DNA from: an uncultured SAR86 cluster bacterium
Lineage (GTDB): Bacteria; Pseudomonadota; Gammaproteobacteria; Magnimaribacterales; D2472
Length of the DNA stretch: 64,000 bases
Direction of reading: 5' to 3'
NCBI GenBank assembly: GCA_943788515.1
Contig: CALSQM010000010.1
Coordinates: 31,492-95,491 of the forward strand
Below, one piece after another: positions 1-9,516 of the stretch (position 1 is its first letter; every line of letters starts with the position of its first letter). The notes under the pieces were generated by a model, which made no database searches, was not told where the DNA came from, and was given only the letters and a program-made list of their open reading frames with translations. Position numbers and translations under genes: made by a program.

Positions 1-1
1 T

Positions 2-1057
2 CCCAAACTCCTTCTTACTGGGACTGTTCAAAAAACAATAATTTCTTTATCAGTTAATGCTCTCTCAGTAGATAAGGTAATTAAGAATAATGACCGACGT
101 GAGCTTAAGTTAGCCATGGCGCATCTAAGTTTTATTGCTCATGCTTATATTTGGGGCGGAACCAATCCAGAAAAACTATTACCCGAAGTAATTGCTAAAC
201 CATGGGTAAAAATTTCTAAAATATTAGGAAGGCCTCCTATCCTAAGTTATGGAAGTTATTGTTTGGATAACTGGTATAGGCCAAACCCTAAAGAAGACAT
301 ATCTTTAGAGAATGTTGCTCTTTTAACAAATTTTTTAGGTGGAGTTGACGAAGATTGGTTTGTAACTATTCATGTCTGCATAGAGAATGCTGCTAGTAAC
401 GCAGTAGATGCCGCAACAAAATTATCTTACTTAAAAGAAAGTGATTCAATAGAAGCCTATTCTGTTCATTTAAAAGAAATCATTTCGTCCTTAAGAGAAG
501 TAAACAAGATTTTTGCTAGGATGCCGGAGAAGTGCGACCCCTACGTTTATTACCACAGAGTGAGGCCTTTTATTTTTGGGACTAAAGATAATCCTGATCT
601 CAAGAAGGGACTTGTTTATGAAAACCAGTTTGATAATAAACCCCAATTTTATAGAGGTGAGACTGGTGCGCAAAGTAGCATTATGCCCTTCTTGGATGGC
701 GCCCTTGGTATCTACCATACAGAAGATCATCTAAGGCACTACCTTAATGAAATGAGAGACTATATGCCTCCAGAACATAAGTTAATGATAGAAAAAGTTG
801 AAGCAAGATCTAATGCAAAAGAATTTATTCATAAATCTAAGAAACTCAAAAATGAATACAACAAATGCCTTGAAGAGATAAGACAGTTTAGAGCCATGCA
901 CCTTGAATTTGCTGCAACCTATATTCATAAACAATCCCAAATAAAAAACCCATTTGGCAGAGGAGGATCAACCATTACAGGGACTGGTGGAACCCCTTTC
1001 ATGAAGTACTTGAAGAAGCACAGGGATGAAACTCAGAAGCAAAAAATAAAGAGCTAG
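2..1057 (+). CDS. Indoleamine 2,3-dioxygenase family protein (5' truncated by window edge)
   Basis: This is a heme dioxygenase of the indoleamine 2,3-dioxygenase (IDO) family, which opens the indole ring of tryptophan or related compounds. The frame is open to the left edge, and the residues before the ATG at 116 (RRELKLAMAHLSFIAHAY) match the family's conserved N-terminal half, so the true start lies outside the window. The C-terminal signature is intact: a histidine at 899-901 in FRAMHLEFAATYI, the expected proximal heme ligand, followed by GTGGTPFMKYLKKHRDET. No kynurenine-pathway partner is adjacent. It converges on the DUF1330 gene with a 4-base overlap. Family call is confident; substrate is unknown. 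Confidence 0.85.
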   Translation, partial: PKLLLTGTVQKTIISLSVNALSVDKVIKNNDRRELKLAMAHLSFIAHAYIWGGTNPEKLLPEVIAKPWVKISKILGRPPILSYGSYCLDNWYRPNPKEDISLENVALLTNFLGGVDEDWFVTIHVCIENAASNAVDAATKLSYLKESDSIEAYSVHLKEIISSLREVNKIFARMPEKCDPYVYYHRVRPFIFGTKDNPDLKKGLVYENQFDNKPQFYRGETGAQSSIMPFLDGALGIYHTEDHLRHYLNEMRDYMPPEHKLMIEKVEARSNAKEFIHKSKKLKNEYNKCLEEIRQFRAMHLEFAATYIHKQSQIKNPFGRGGSTITGTGGTPFMKYLKKHRDETQKQKIKS

Positions 1058-1341
1058 GCAACGCCCTCAACAATGACAACCAACCTCTCTGCTGATTTCT
1101 TAATAAATTCTAGAGCTTTTTTGTAGTCATCAGATTCATAGCAAGACTTTGCCTCATCCATAGAACTAAATTCAATCAAGACGGTTCTTTCATAACCCTC
1201 TCCTTCCAGCTCAATCTGCTTGCCGCCTCTGGTTAAAAATGTACCATTAAATTTAGTAATTATCGGACCGGCTAATTCAACGTAATTTGCAAACTCTTCA
1301 GGCTCAAAAACATGACACCTGACTATCCAATATGCTTTCAT
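1054..1341 (-). CDS. DUF1330 domain protein
   Basis: This 95-residue protein matches the DUF1330 family, small dimeric alpha+beta-barrel proteins of unknown role. It begins MKAYWIVRCHVF and has the typical pattern of a central RGG motif (residues about 38-40) followed by the ERTVLIEFSSMDEAKSCYES segment. It starts immediately after the malate synthase G stop codon, so the two are probably cotranscribed. No signal peptide is seen, so it should be cytoplasmic. Function is not known. Confidence 0.8.
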   Translation of the reverse strand: MKAYWIVRCHVFEPEEFANYVELAGPIITKFNGTFLTRGGKQIELEGEGYERTVLIEFSSMDEAKSCYESDDYKKALEFIKKSAERLVVIVEGVA

Positions 1342-3573
1342 TTATGCCTTAAATTTAAGTCGCATTTCATGCAGGATTGGCTCTGTATATCCACTAGGCT
1401 GAACTCTTCCTTTGATAGCAAGGTCGCATGCAGCCTGAAAAGCTATTCCATCATAAGATGGGGCCATATTTATATATTCAGAGTCAGAAGCATTTTGACC
1501 ATCGACAATCAGTGCCATTTTTTTCATTGACTGCATAACCTGCTCTTCAGAGCAAATGCCATGATGTAGCCAGTTCGCTATATGTTGACTAGATATCCTG
1601 CATGTTGCTCTATCTTCCATCAGGCCAACGTTATTAATATCTGGAACTTTTGAACATCCAACACCCTGATCTACCCATCGAACTACATACCCTAGAATCC
1701 CTTGAGAGTTATTATCTAATTCAGCTGTTATCTGATCTTCTGTTAGTGAGTCTGGATTGGGATGTAATGGAATTGTTAGAATGTCATCGATACTTGCCTT
1801 TGATCGAGTTTGTATTTTTTCTTGTTCAGCATCTACCAATATTTGATGATAGTGAATAGCATGCAGTGATGCTGCTGTTGGTGATGGAACCCAAGCACAG
1901 TTAGCGCCTGCTTTTGGGTGCATTGTTTTAGTATTGTACATACCCAGCATTTCATCTGGCATTGGCCACATACCTTTACCAATTTGGGCATTACCCCTAA
2001 ATCCAGTCTCAAGACCTGTATCAACATTCCAGTCTTCATATGCTGCAATCCATGGTTGCTGTTTCATATCTGCTTTAGCAATCATTGGACCTGCCTCCAT
2101 GCTTGTATGGATTTCATCGCCAGTTCTATCTAAGAATCCTGTATTAATAAAAATAACTCTATCTTGTGCTGTCTTAATACATTCTTTTAGATTAACTGTA
2201 GTTCTTCTCTCCTCATCCATAATTCCAATCTTTACAGTCAAGGGCTTAATGTTTAGTGCTTTCTCAACAGCTGCAAATAAATCACAAGTAAAATTAACCT
2301 CTTCAGGTCCATGCATTTTTGGTTTCACAATATACACACTCCCAGTTTGAGAGTTTTTATAATTACTATTCCCATTCAAGTCATGCATCGCTATACAAAT
2401 AGTAAACATTGCATCAAGAATTCCTTCTGGTATCTCTTCTCCGTTTGCATCTATTACTGCAGGGTTGGTCATTAAGTGCCCTACATTTCTAACCAACATG
2501 AGACTTCTACCCGGTAAAGTAAATTCTTGCCCTTGCGGTGATTTATAGGATCTATCTTGACTGAGCTCTCTAGTCATCTCTTGTCCATTTTTAGAGAATG
2601 TTTCTTTTAAGTCTCCCTTCATTAGGCCTAGCCAGTTCCTATAAACCAGAGTCTTATCAGCTCCGTCCACTGCAGCTACAGAGTCTTCAGCATCCTGAAT
2701 GGTAGTGATGGCAGATTCAATTAAAATATCCTTAATTCCGGCTGCATCTGACTTTCCTATTGGGTGCCCCTTATCCACTTGTATTTCAAAATGCAGATTA
2801 TTATTTTTAAATAGCAATCCAAATGAATCATTTCCACTATCAACATACCCCATATAAGACTCTTGATTAAGAAGGCTTACAGTCGACCCATCTTTCAATG
2901 ACATTGAAAGAGTCCCATCACTAAAATCAAACCCATTAACATCTGCAAATGAGCCATTGTCTAAAGGAATTGTTGAGTTAAGAAAATCTTTTGCGAATGC
3001 AATAACCTTATCGCCCCTTACCGGATTATAAGCTCCAGCTTTCGTTGCACCATCATCTTCAGATATCACATCTGTTCCATATAAAACATCATACAAACTC
3101 CCCCAGCGTGCATTAGCTGCATTCAAGGCAAATCTCGCATTCATAACAGGCACTACTAGCTGAGGCCCTGCAATTGTCTTAATCTCATTATCAACATCTG
3201 AGGTAGATATTTTGAAGTCCCCAGTATCAGAAACTATATAACCAATCTCTTTAAGAAAATCTTTATATTCTTCATGGTCATGATCAGTATTTTTTCTTGC
3301 AAGGTGCCATTGATCAATTTGTGATTGAATAACTTCCCTTTTATCCAAGAGAGCTTTATTTCTAGGACCAAATTCTGCAAGAATTGATTCAAGAGAACTC
3401 CAAAAATGCTCAGGGCTAATATCTAAACCATCTACAACTTCATTTTCTAGAAAGCTTTTTAATTCTCCTGAAACTCTCATAGATTGTGGTTCTTGGCTTT
3501 CAGGTGTGACTGGACTAGTGTCTGTTTGGGTTTTAAAAAAAGAAGCTATTTTGTTTAAGATATTCATGTTCAA
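1342..3573 (-). CDS. glcB: Malate synthase G
   Basis: Malate synthase G condenses glyoxylate with acetyl-CoA to malate in the glyoxylate bypass. The 743-residue length is close to the usual ~720 residues of the G isoform, with about 25 extra residues at the N-terminus. Conserved stretches are visible: [30 protein letters not shown], and the C-terminal [20 protein letters not shown], which carries the catalytic aspartate. No isocitrate lyase gene lies in the window, so glyoxylate could come from that enzyme elsewhere or from glycolate or purine breakdown. DUF1330 follows directly downstream. The reading frame is intact. Confidence 0.95.
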   Translation of the reverse strand: MNMNILNKIASFFKTQTDTSPVTPESQEPQSMRVSGELKSFLENEVVDGLDISPEHFWSSLESILAEFGPRNKALLDKREVIQSQIDQWHLARKNTDHDHEEYKDFLKEIGYIVSDTGDFKISTSDVDNEIKTIAGPQLVVPVMNARFALNAANARWGSLYDVLYGTDVISEDDGATKAGAYNPVRGDKVIAFAKDFLNSTIPLDNGSFADVNGFDFSDGTLSMSLKDGSTVSLLNQESYMGYVDSGNDSFGLLFKNNNLHFEIQVDKGHPIGKSDAAGIKDILIESAITTIQDAEDSVAAVDGADKTLVYRNWLGLMKGDLKETFSKNGQEMTRELSQDRSYKSPQGQEFTLPGRSLMLVRNVGHLMTNPAVIDANGEEIPEGILDAMFTICIAMHDLNGNSNYKNSQTGSVYIVKPKMHGPEEVNFTCDLFAAVEKALNIKPLTVKIGIMDEERRTTVNLKECIKTAQDRVIFINTGFLDRTGDEIHTSMEAGPMIAKADMKQQPWIAAYEDWNVDTGLETGFRGNAQIGKGMWPMPDEMLGMYNTKTMHPKAGANCAWVPSPTAASLHAIHYHQILVDAEQEKIQTRSKASIDDILTIPLHPNPDSLTEDQITAELDNNSQGILGYVVRWVDQGVGCSKVPDINNVGLMEDRATCRISSQHIANWLHHGICSEEQVMQSMKKMALIVDGQNASDSEYINMAPSYDGIAFQAACDLAIKGRVQPSGYTEPILHEMRLKFKA

Positions 3574-3614
3574 AATTATAGCAACTTTATATGATTATCC
3601 AACACGCAAAAATA

Positions 3615-4764
3615 TTAACTAATTTTTTTTATTTCAACATCTGGATCATAGCCCCATATTGAATTCGGTTTTAATGCAGCAACTGGTGTGTACTTCATTA
3701 ATTGATTTCTGCAAAAGGCAATAAGAGGGTTTGAAATATGATTCAATTTACCTTGCAATGCTGAATCCTTATATATTTTATTTACTCTGTTATATCTAAG
3801 TTTTTGATACATTTTTTGGGATTTTTGCATATCACCATTTAACTTAATTAGCTTTCCAAATATATATGCATCCTCCAATGCCATGCAGCCCCCTTGCCCA
3901 AGAAACGGAACCATTGGGTGTGCAGCATCTCCTAGAAAAGTAATATTATTATCGAATAAATGATCAGGTATTTTTTTTGTATATACGCCCCATTTATATA
4001 TTTCATTACTGTCTTGAAGTGACTCATAGATATGTCTTGTTGACTCTGGAAGGTCATGACACAGATCCTCATATGTACCTTTAGTTTTCCATGACTCCTC
4101 TGTCTCTTTTGGAGTTCTTTACAGCAGCTACAAAACTAGTTCTAGTATTGTCAATTGGGTAAGTGACTATATGAAAGTTAGGGCCAAGATGAATGTGATT
4201 TTCGGTTTGGTTCTTTTCAAGAATTCCTCTCCATACCGAATATCCACTATAAGCTGGTTGCTCAGCATCCTTATATATTAAGGATCTACATTTCGATTTA
4301 ATCCCATCACAGGCAGCAATATGATTTACATTGAAGGAACTACCATTTGAAAAAGATATGCTCGGATCAGTTAAGTTAATACTTGAAACCTCGTGATCAA
4401 ATAAAATCTCACCACCTAAGGAAAGATACTTATTGAGTAAATTTTTATAAAGACATTGGCGTGATGTGGTCACAATATCAACTGGAAAAGAGGTTAATTT
4501 ATTTTGGTTATAAAAGAATTGAACTTCCTTGGGGTTGCCTGATTCACTGCGCAGCTCATTCTCTATGCCAATATTTTTAATAACTCTTAGCCCATTTGGA
4601 GAAATTGAGATCCCAGCACCTTGCTCACTGGCCGTTGATGATTTTTCAAAAATGATCACTGGCATACCTGATTGCTTTAATACGCACCCAAGAGTTAGAC
4701 CGGAAATGCCTGCTCCAATAATAGCAATATGAGATGAGTAATCTTTCATGGAAATATTATGCAC
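3615..4764 (-). CDS. FAD-dependent monooxygenase (UbiH/salicylate hydroxylase type), frameshifted
   Basis: This is a flavoprotein hydroxylase of the class that acts on aromatic substrates. The N-terminal part (4081-4764) has the FAD dinucleotide site GAGISGLTLG and the ACDGIKS motif. The C-terminal part has GDAAHPMVPFLGQGG, the flavin ribityl site, but in another frame. Reading through 4080-3915 shows the frames join if one A is removed from a run of four near 4115, after which ETEESWKTKGTYEDL continues into the GDAAHP motif. The gene is therefore one protein of about 380 residues broken by a single-base insertion, either a young pseudogene or a sequencing error. Start is GTG at 4764 or ATG at 4749. 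Substrate is unknown. Confidence 0.8.
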
Positions 4765-4782
4765 CTTTTATAAAGTTAAAAC

Positions 4783-4806
4783 AAAAAAATGGGAGCAGTT
4801 GCTCCC
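4783..4806 (-). terminator. Rho-independent terminator
   Basis: A perfect seven-base-pair stem (GGGAGCA/TGCTCCC, 4791-4806) with a tiny loop is followed on the minus strand by seven T residues. It lies just downstream of the secreted-protein gene ending at 4827 and separates it from the FAD monooxygenase gene. Confidence 0.85.
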
Positions 4807-4826
4807 ATTAAAAATAAAAAGTTTAT

Positions 4827-5593
4827 TTATCCCGCAGCTTTCATAGAAAGACCGAAGTATGATCTTGCATTATTACAAGAGAATCCCTTCAGATTTTTTG
4901 AAGCTTGAGAGTCTCCAATTTTTGAGAAATACAGATCTGCATTTGAGCCTCTCTCCGAAATAGAAGATGTATACATTAATCTAATAAAATCAACTCCATC
5001 ATCAAACTTTAAGCCTGCATCAGGAACAATTAATTTTCTTCCAACAGTGTCACCTTGGGATTGAGCATAAATTGCAAAGTCCTTATAGAGATCATAAACT
5101 TTTCTCATATCGTAACCTTCCTCAAGACTACAGTCAGCATATGTCGCATACATCATATCTCCAACTGAAGATGGGCTTGGCTTAGAAACCAACCACTGCC
5201 ATGTATCAACCTGTCTAGAATTAGTAACCGGAAGCGATTCAAGAAGCTTACCGCCACCACCAGTAATCCATCCTTCCAATCCAGCAAATTGCTCTGAAGG
5301 GTTTGGCCATGTATTAACCCATACCAACGTCTTGCGCAGACATATCTGAGTGAAAGTATGGCTGAAGTATCGCAGTCGTCATGTTCTTGTATGTATCGCC
5401 TTTATCACTCATCCAGTCGACTGTTTTGTCATGCCATTTAACTAAGATCTTCCATATCCTTTCCTTTATTGAAAGTACCGATATAGTATTCAGCTTTGTT
5501 GGCTTCTGGTTCGTATTTATATTTAGCTTCTTCATGATGGTCAGCGATAAGACCCATGGTGAAAACCAATGATAATGTTAAAAATATTCTCAT
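4827..5593 (-). CDS. Secreted protein of unknown function, frame broken twice
   Basis: I do not recognise the family. An ATG at 5593 opens with a signal peptide (MRIFLTLSLVFTMGLIA) and then HHEEAKYKYEPEANKAEYY. That frame stops at about 5447. It resumes in a second frame as KWHDKTVDWMSDKGDTYK and, near 5325, in a third as VWVNTWPNPSEQFAGLEGW, running to 4827. Each join needs one base removed. The rebuilt protein is about 255 residues, tryptophan-rich, with a cysteine pair in its C-terminal half (YADCSLEEG and GFSCNNARS). That arrangement resembles the lipoprotein at 19395-20219, so both may have a ferredoxin-like barrel fold; this is inference. Confidence 0.6.
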
Positions 5594-5668
5594 TATTTAT
5601 TTCTCCCTATTAAATATATGAATTTTAATACTACATTATTTCAAGTATTTTAAAAGGCTGAAGTGAAT

Positions 5669-6670
5669 TTAAACTAAATGTAATATTTTTAATCTATTTT
5701 TCCTTGCTAGATCGAATTGATTGATAAAGGACCATATTTCTCTGGTAGCTTCTATGCCATAAAGAGACTCTATAGGCCATGTATGTGCCATACCACTACT
5801 CTTAAATAACTCTACGCGAACATCGTTTTGACAATCTTTGTATGTTTGATGATCTACAGAAATACCAAGATCAAAAAAATCTATAATCTGAAGATCTGGA
5901 ACTGGATTGCATAAGTTGTAATCGGACCAAAACTCCAAAGTGGTTTCTATTGGAACCATTCCGAGAGCTGAATTACCATCAAATGGGACTGTTGGATCAA
6001 GGGCCCCATGAATTTGCATAACTGGTGTTGGGTGCTCTGGATTACAGTCCGCCAACATCTTCTGTGCTAAATGAGCCAGTTACAGATACTATCGCAGCAA
6101 TTCTTGAGCTTAAGTTACATGCAAGGTTGTAGCTCATAAAGCCGCCATTAGACATGCCAGAAGAATAGATTCTATTCTTATTAATTACTGCTTTGTCATC
6201 AATAAGATTGATAACAGTATCGATAAAATCAATATCATCAACAGTACTGCCAATAGTCCAGGCACCGACATTCCAATGCGATGAGCTAGATGTTAAAGCA
6301 GTTTCTAATTTGTAACCTTGTGCATATACAACAATAGCCTTATTAGTGTTCGCAAAAGGCTCATGCATTGTATAGGCCTTGTGCGTTTCGGCAGATGACC
6401 CATAGCCATGCAATGCAAATAAAACTGGAGCTGCATCATTATTAGTTATGGTTGTTGGTGTATATATTAAATAATATCTATCAAGGCCCTTATGAGTAAG
6501 TGAACATCTTTCTGTGTTTGTGGAATAGGAAACACATGTTTCAGCTGGCTCTGATACAGGGGGTGCTGGTGCTGGCTCAACATCATTAATCGATGAGCCT
6601 CCACCTCCACCGCACGAGACAACAATACACTGATAATAGGAGTAAATATAAATAATTTTCTAGTAGTCAT
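5669..6670 (-). CDS. Lipoprotein esterase, PHB depolymerase/LpqC-like alpha/beta hydrolase, frameshifted
   Basis: This is a secreted alpha/beta hydrolase of the poly(3-hydroxybutyrate) depolymerase/feruloyl-esterase-like group. The rebuilt protein has a lipobox (VVSCGGGGGSS), then LFALHGYGSSAETH, which holds the oxyanion-side His-Gly, the nucleophile elbow SSGMSNGGFMSY, the acid region HGALDPTVPFDG, and the C-terminal catalytic histidine in SSGMAHTWP. Frames change in the signal peptide near 6630 and again near 6050 (between FSTEDVGGL and MLADCNPEHP). Intact, it would be an outer-membrane-anchored esterase of about 330 residues. The catalytic triad is complete if the indels are errors. Substrate is unknown. 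Confidence 0.75.
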
Positions 6671-6714
6671 AAAGATAATTTAACTTATTCAAGAAAAAGA
6701 ATCAAGGAGGAAAT

Positions 6715-6790
6715 TGGTGCGGTACGCCGGTCTCGAACCGGCGGCCTTCTGCTTGGCAAGCAGACGCTCTACCAACTGAGCTAGTACCGC
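6715..6790 (-). tRNA. tRNA-Gly(GCC)
   Basis: The minus strand folds as a standard 76-base tRNA. The acceptor stem is GCGGTAC/GTACCGC, the anticodon loop TTGCCAA gives anticodon GCC, the T-arm has GGTTCGAGACC, and the CCA end is encoded (6717-6715). Confidence 0.97.
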
Positions 6791-6880
6791 AATTTGAGGA
6801 GTAATATAACCTTTAAGGCATATCCTTTCAAGCATCAATTAAAAGGTATTCAGTTAAAATATGAGACTTTTAAAAAGATA

Positions 6881-7351
6881 TTATTTAACTTTTATTTTTT
6901 TGATTTCCTTAAAGCCAAACTCATCCTGAGAGAGCAATACAAAATATGCAGCATTAGACGTAACAGGCATAGCTATATCGAAGTTCTGAGGAATGTCTGC
7001 CTGAAAAACTGTTTCGTTCTCATGACCTATATGGTCTATATGAACTGTAAAAGGATCGCCAAGACCGACGAACATAATTTGATTTCCTTTTTCATTTAGA
7101 ACTTTTATTGCATATTTATCTTTTCGAGAGATGAGTCCATATTGCTTTAAAGAATGAGCATCCGGTTTCGCAACTTTTACACCCGATAGGGAAATATTGT
7201 TTACACTGCCAGTGATACTAAATATTTTTGCATCTTTATAAATACTGACCTTTTGATCTAATCTGTCAAATTGCTTAAGGGGTGCATTTTCTTCGGCCCC
7301 CAAAGTGAGTGTGAATAGAATAATCGGTATTGAATATAACTTATTTACCAT
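6881..7351 (-). CDS. Secreted hypothetical protein, coupled to the M64-type peptidase
   Basis: No family recognised. The likely start is the ATG at 7351 (MVNKLYSIPIILFTLTLGAEE), giving a signal peptide and a mature protein of about 135 residues rich in short beta-type segments. The ATG overlaps the stop of the upstream peptidase gene (ATGGTAA, with TGG TAA as the last codons of the peptidase), which suggests translational coupling. A longer start at 7372 would lengthen the overlap and spoil the signal peptide. The tight coupling suggests a role linked to the peptidase, for example inhibitor, chaperone or surface partner; that is inference. Confidence 0.6.
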   Translation of the reverse strand: MVNKLYSIPIILFTLTLGAEENAPLKQFDRLDQKVSIYKDAKIFSITGSVNNISLSGVKVAKPDAHSLKQYGLISRKDKYAIKVLNEKGNQIMFVGLGDPFTVHIDHIGHENETVFQADIPQNFDIAMPVTSNAAYFVLLSQDEFGFKEIKKIKVK

Positions 7352-9447
7352 TTTTCCCAATTTATCCCCCATGTGAAACCCAAAGGACCATTCATATAGC
7401 CGTAATAAAAGCCACTATATTCACTAGAATCCGGCTCGGTTCTAAAATCATTACATCCGCCATCTGAATAATCAGCACACCAAACAAAATACGATTGAAA
7501 CACCCCTTCATAAAAATCAGTATTATCTAGAACGTCATCTGTTGCAATAATTGTGCCAGTGAGGTCAAAGGCTTTTGCTGTATATATATCAACGCCAGCA
7601 GTTCTATTAAATGATACGGTTTTTTGATTCTGCAGCGCAACCTGTTCAACACCATTAACGTACCATTTTAAAGTGATTTTAGTTGTGTCATATTCTACAT
7701 TAACAGTCATATCCCAAGAGGAGTTACCTTCACCAAAACCAAAGTCAACATCATCGAATGCACCATAAAATCCTTGATTTTGAATGGACCCAACTGCAAA
7801 ACCTTCAACATTCACTTCGCCATAACCACCACTTGAGCATGTATCCATTATTGAACAAAATGTTGGCCTATAATTATCAAACTCACCATAATAATTACCC
7901 TCAAAAAGTCCAACGCCTGCACAGTCAGGGTTTTTTCCAATAAATGGATAATATGGATCTCCGCCATCAGGGTCATCTGTTAATGATCCCCATATATTTG
8001 CAAGACAGCCACAGTCTGTTCCAGGAACATACTCATCCGAATCTAGATCATAAATTCTTCCATCACCAACGTTATAACAAACCTCAATATCTCTTCCAAG
8101 AACATTGAGCTGATCAGTAATATGATGGTTCCATTTTAAAAGCGAGACATCACTTTGAGTCGAGGTATTAGGATTAGCATCAGCATACTGACTAACATCC
8201 CTATCATCATCTGACCTATACTCGTCTCCCATATAGCCATGTGCATGACCAAGCTCATGCATTAAAGTCGTGCTTGTTCTTTCAGGGTCAGTATCTCTGA
8301 TCTTTTGAATATTTCTATTGCCTATATTTACTCCCCTACCCTGAACTCTTGTTAGTGTTGAAACCAAGACATAATCTGAAAGCAGGTCTGCAAAAATACC
8401 TGTATCCATATCTCCGATACAATAAACATCTTCATCAAAGTCATAGCAGCCAGTTCTAATTCCAACTGGAGAGGATCCGTCTGGATCAACTGGCTCAGCA
8501 GAAATGATTGTAAAGTAATCCTCACTAAAAAAGTCTGCAGCATCTGAATCATTTAATTTGTTAATAGAGGCTATTAATGCACGTCTATAAAGATCAATAT
8601 CTGATATTCCATCCAATGAATCAGCTATAAATAAATATTTGGTTTTTCCAAGCGAGCTTGGGTTCCCAGACAAATAATAAACAATATAATCTTTTGGAGT
8701 TTTTGCTCCTTCCGCACCAAAGCCATCCTCTGGGTCATCATCCTGTTGAATAGTTATGGTTGTCTTGTTGGATACAAACCAAGCCTCAAAGCTTACTATT
8801 CCGCTGGTTGCACTATCAGAGGCTCTTAACTGTGCGGTATAAAGTCCAGCTTTTTGAAGGCTAGAAAGATCTAAAGAAAGAGTCCCTGAACCATTCGTAT
8901 TATCATCAGTATCTAAAGTAAAAACTGCATCTATAGATTGGTTGCCGATAAGCGCATCAAAAGTAAGGGTATCTAAGCTAGAATCAACATCACTCACTGT
9001 TAATCTAAAAGACTGGTTATCCTCAAATAACATCTTGCTTTTAGAAAAATCATTTGCAGTTTCAAAAGCCAATACCGGAGCATCATCTACTGAGTTAACC
9101 GTAATGGTAGCGGTTCCTGTTCTGGTTATATTTTTTTCAGATACATTAACAGAATATTGGAACTCGTCTGTTCCAAAAAAATTACTATTAGGAACATATG
9201 TAATTGAGCCATTCGCACTCAGAGTTAAAACCCCAGAGGATACGTTTGATGTTATTGCATAGGTTAATGTCACTGCTTCGTTAGCAGTTGCTGCAATGGA
9301 GCCACTTAAATCTGTATCTTCATTAGTTGAAAAAATTCCTGATGCTAGTGTTAGGGCAAAAGCTACTGGTGGAGCACTTCCACCTCCGCCACCTCCGCCA
9401 CCGCAGGATACTAATAAAAATATAAGAAATAGATAAAAATTTTTCAT
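7345..9447 (-). CDS. Lipoprotein metallopeptidase, M64 (IgA peptidase)-type, with cadherin-like domain
   Basis: A 700-residue surface lipoprotein. It has a lipobox (LLVSC) followed by eight glycines. A beta-sandwich region of the tandem cadherin/VCBS type spans about residues 30-130 (TNEDTDLSG, TYVPNSNFFGTDEFQYSV). The peptidase core carries LMHELGHAHGYMGDEY near residue 395; HExxH plus the downstream GDEY is the zinc signature of family M64, first described for IgA peptidases. Several cysteines and Asp/Gly-rich stretches follow, and the C-terminal domain looks beta-rich. The likely role is degradation of extracellular protein. The gene lies downstream of a terminator that closes the TonB receptor gene. 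Confidence 0.8.
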   Translation of the reverse strand: MKNFYLFLIFLLVSCGGGGGGGGSAPPVAFALTLASGIFSTNEDTDLSGSIAATANEAVTLTYAITSNVSSGVLTLSANGSITYVPNSNFFGTDEFQYSVNVSEKNITRTGTATITVNSVDDAPVLAFETANDFSKSKMLFEDNQSFRLTVSDVDSSLDTLTFDALIGNQSIDAVFTLDTDDNTNGSGTLSLDLSSLQKAGLYTAQLRASDSATSGIVSFEAWFVSNKTTITIQQDDDPEDGFGAEGAKTPKDYIVYYLSGNPSSLGKTKYLFIADSLDGISDIDLYRRALIASINKLNDSDAADFFSEDYFTIISAEPVDPDGSSPVGIRTGCYDFDEDVYCIGDMDTGIFADLLSDYVLVSTLTRVQGRGVNIGNRNIQKIRDTDPERTSTTLMHELGHAHGYMGDEYRSDDDRDVSQYADANPNTSTQSDVSLLKWNHHITDQLNVLGRDIEVCYNVGDGRIYDLDSDEYVPGTDCGCLANIWGSLTDDPDGGDPYYPFIGKNPDCAGVGLFEGNYYGEFDNYRPTFCSIMDTCSSGGYGEVNVEGFAVGSIQNQGFYGAFDDVDFGFGEGNSSWDMTVNVEYDTTKITLKWYVNGVEQVALQNQKTVSFNRTAGVDIYTAKAFDLTGTIIATDDVLDNTDFYEGVFQSYFVWCADYSDGGCNDFRTEPDSSEYSGFYYGYMNGPLGFTWGINWEKW

Positions 9448-9470
9448 GAAAAAAAATTATAACTTAACCA

Positions 9471-9502
9471 AAAAAAAAGGGGACTATTTAGTCCCCTTTT
9501 TA
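9471..9502 (-). terminator. Rho-independent terminator after the TonB-dependent receptor
   Basis: The six-base-pair stem GGGGAC/GTCCCC (9479-9496) has a six-base loop and is flanked by A8 on the plus strand and T6 on the other side. It ends the TonB receptor gene on the minus strand and could act in both directions. Confidence 0.88.
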
Positions 9503-9516
9503 AATCATTCGTATTC

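Noticed and set aside
1934..2350. 138-residue plus-strand ORF inside glcB
   Set aside because: It is antisense to intact malate synthase G and shows no domain or start signal.
6467..6670. 67-residue ORF as a separate gene
   Set aside because: Its first codons start the esterase signal peptide, but after about residue 17 the frame is out of register; the lipobox and Gly run are in the neighbouring frame.
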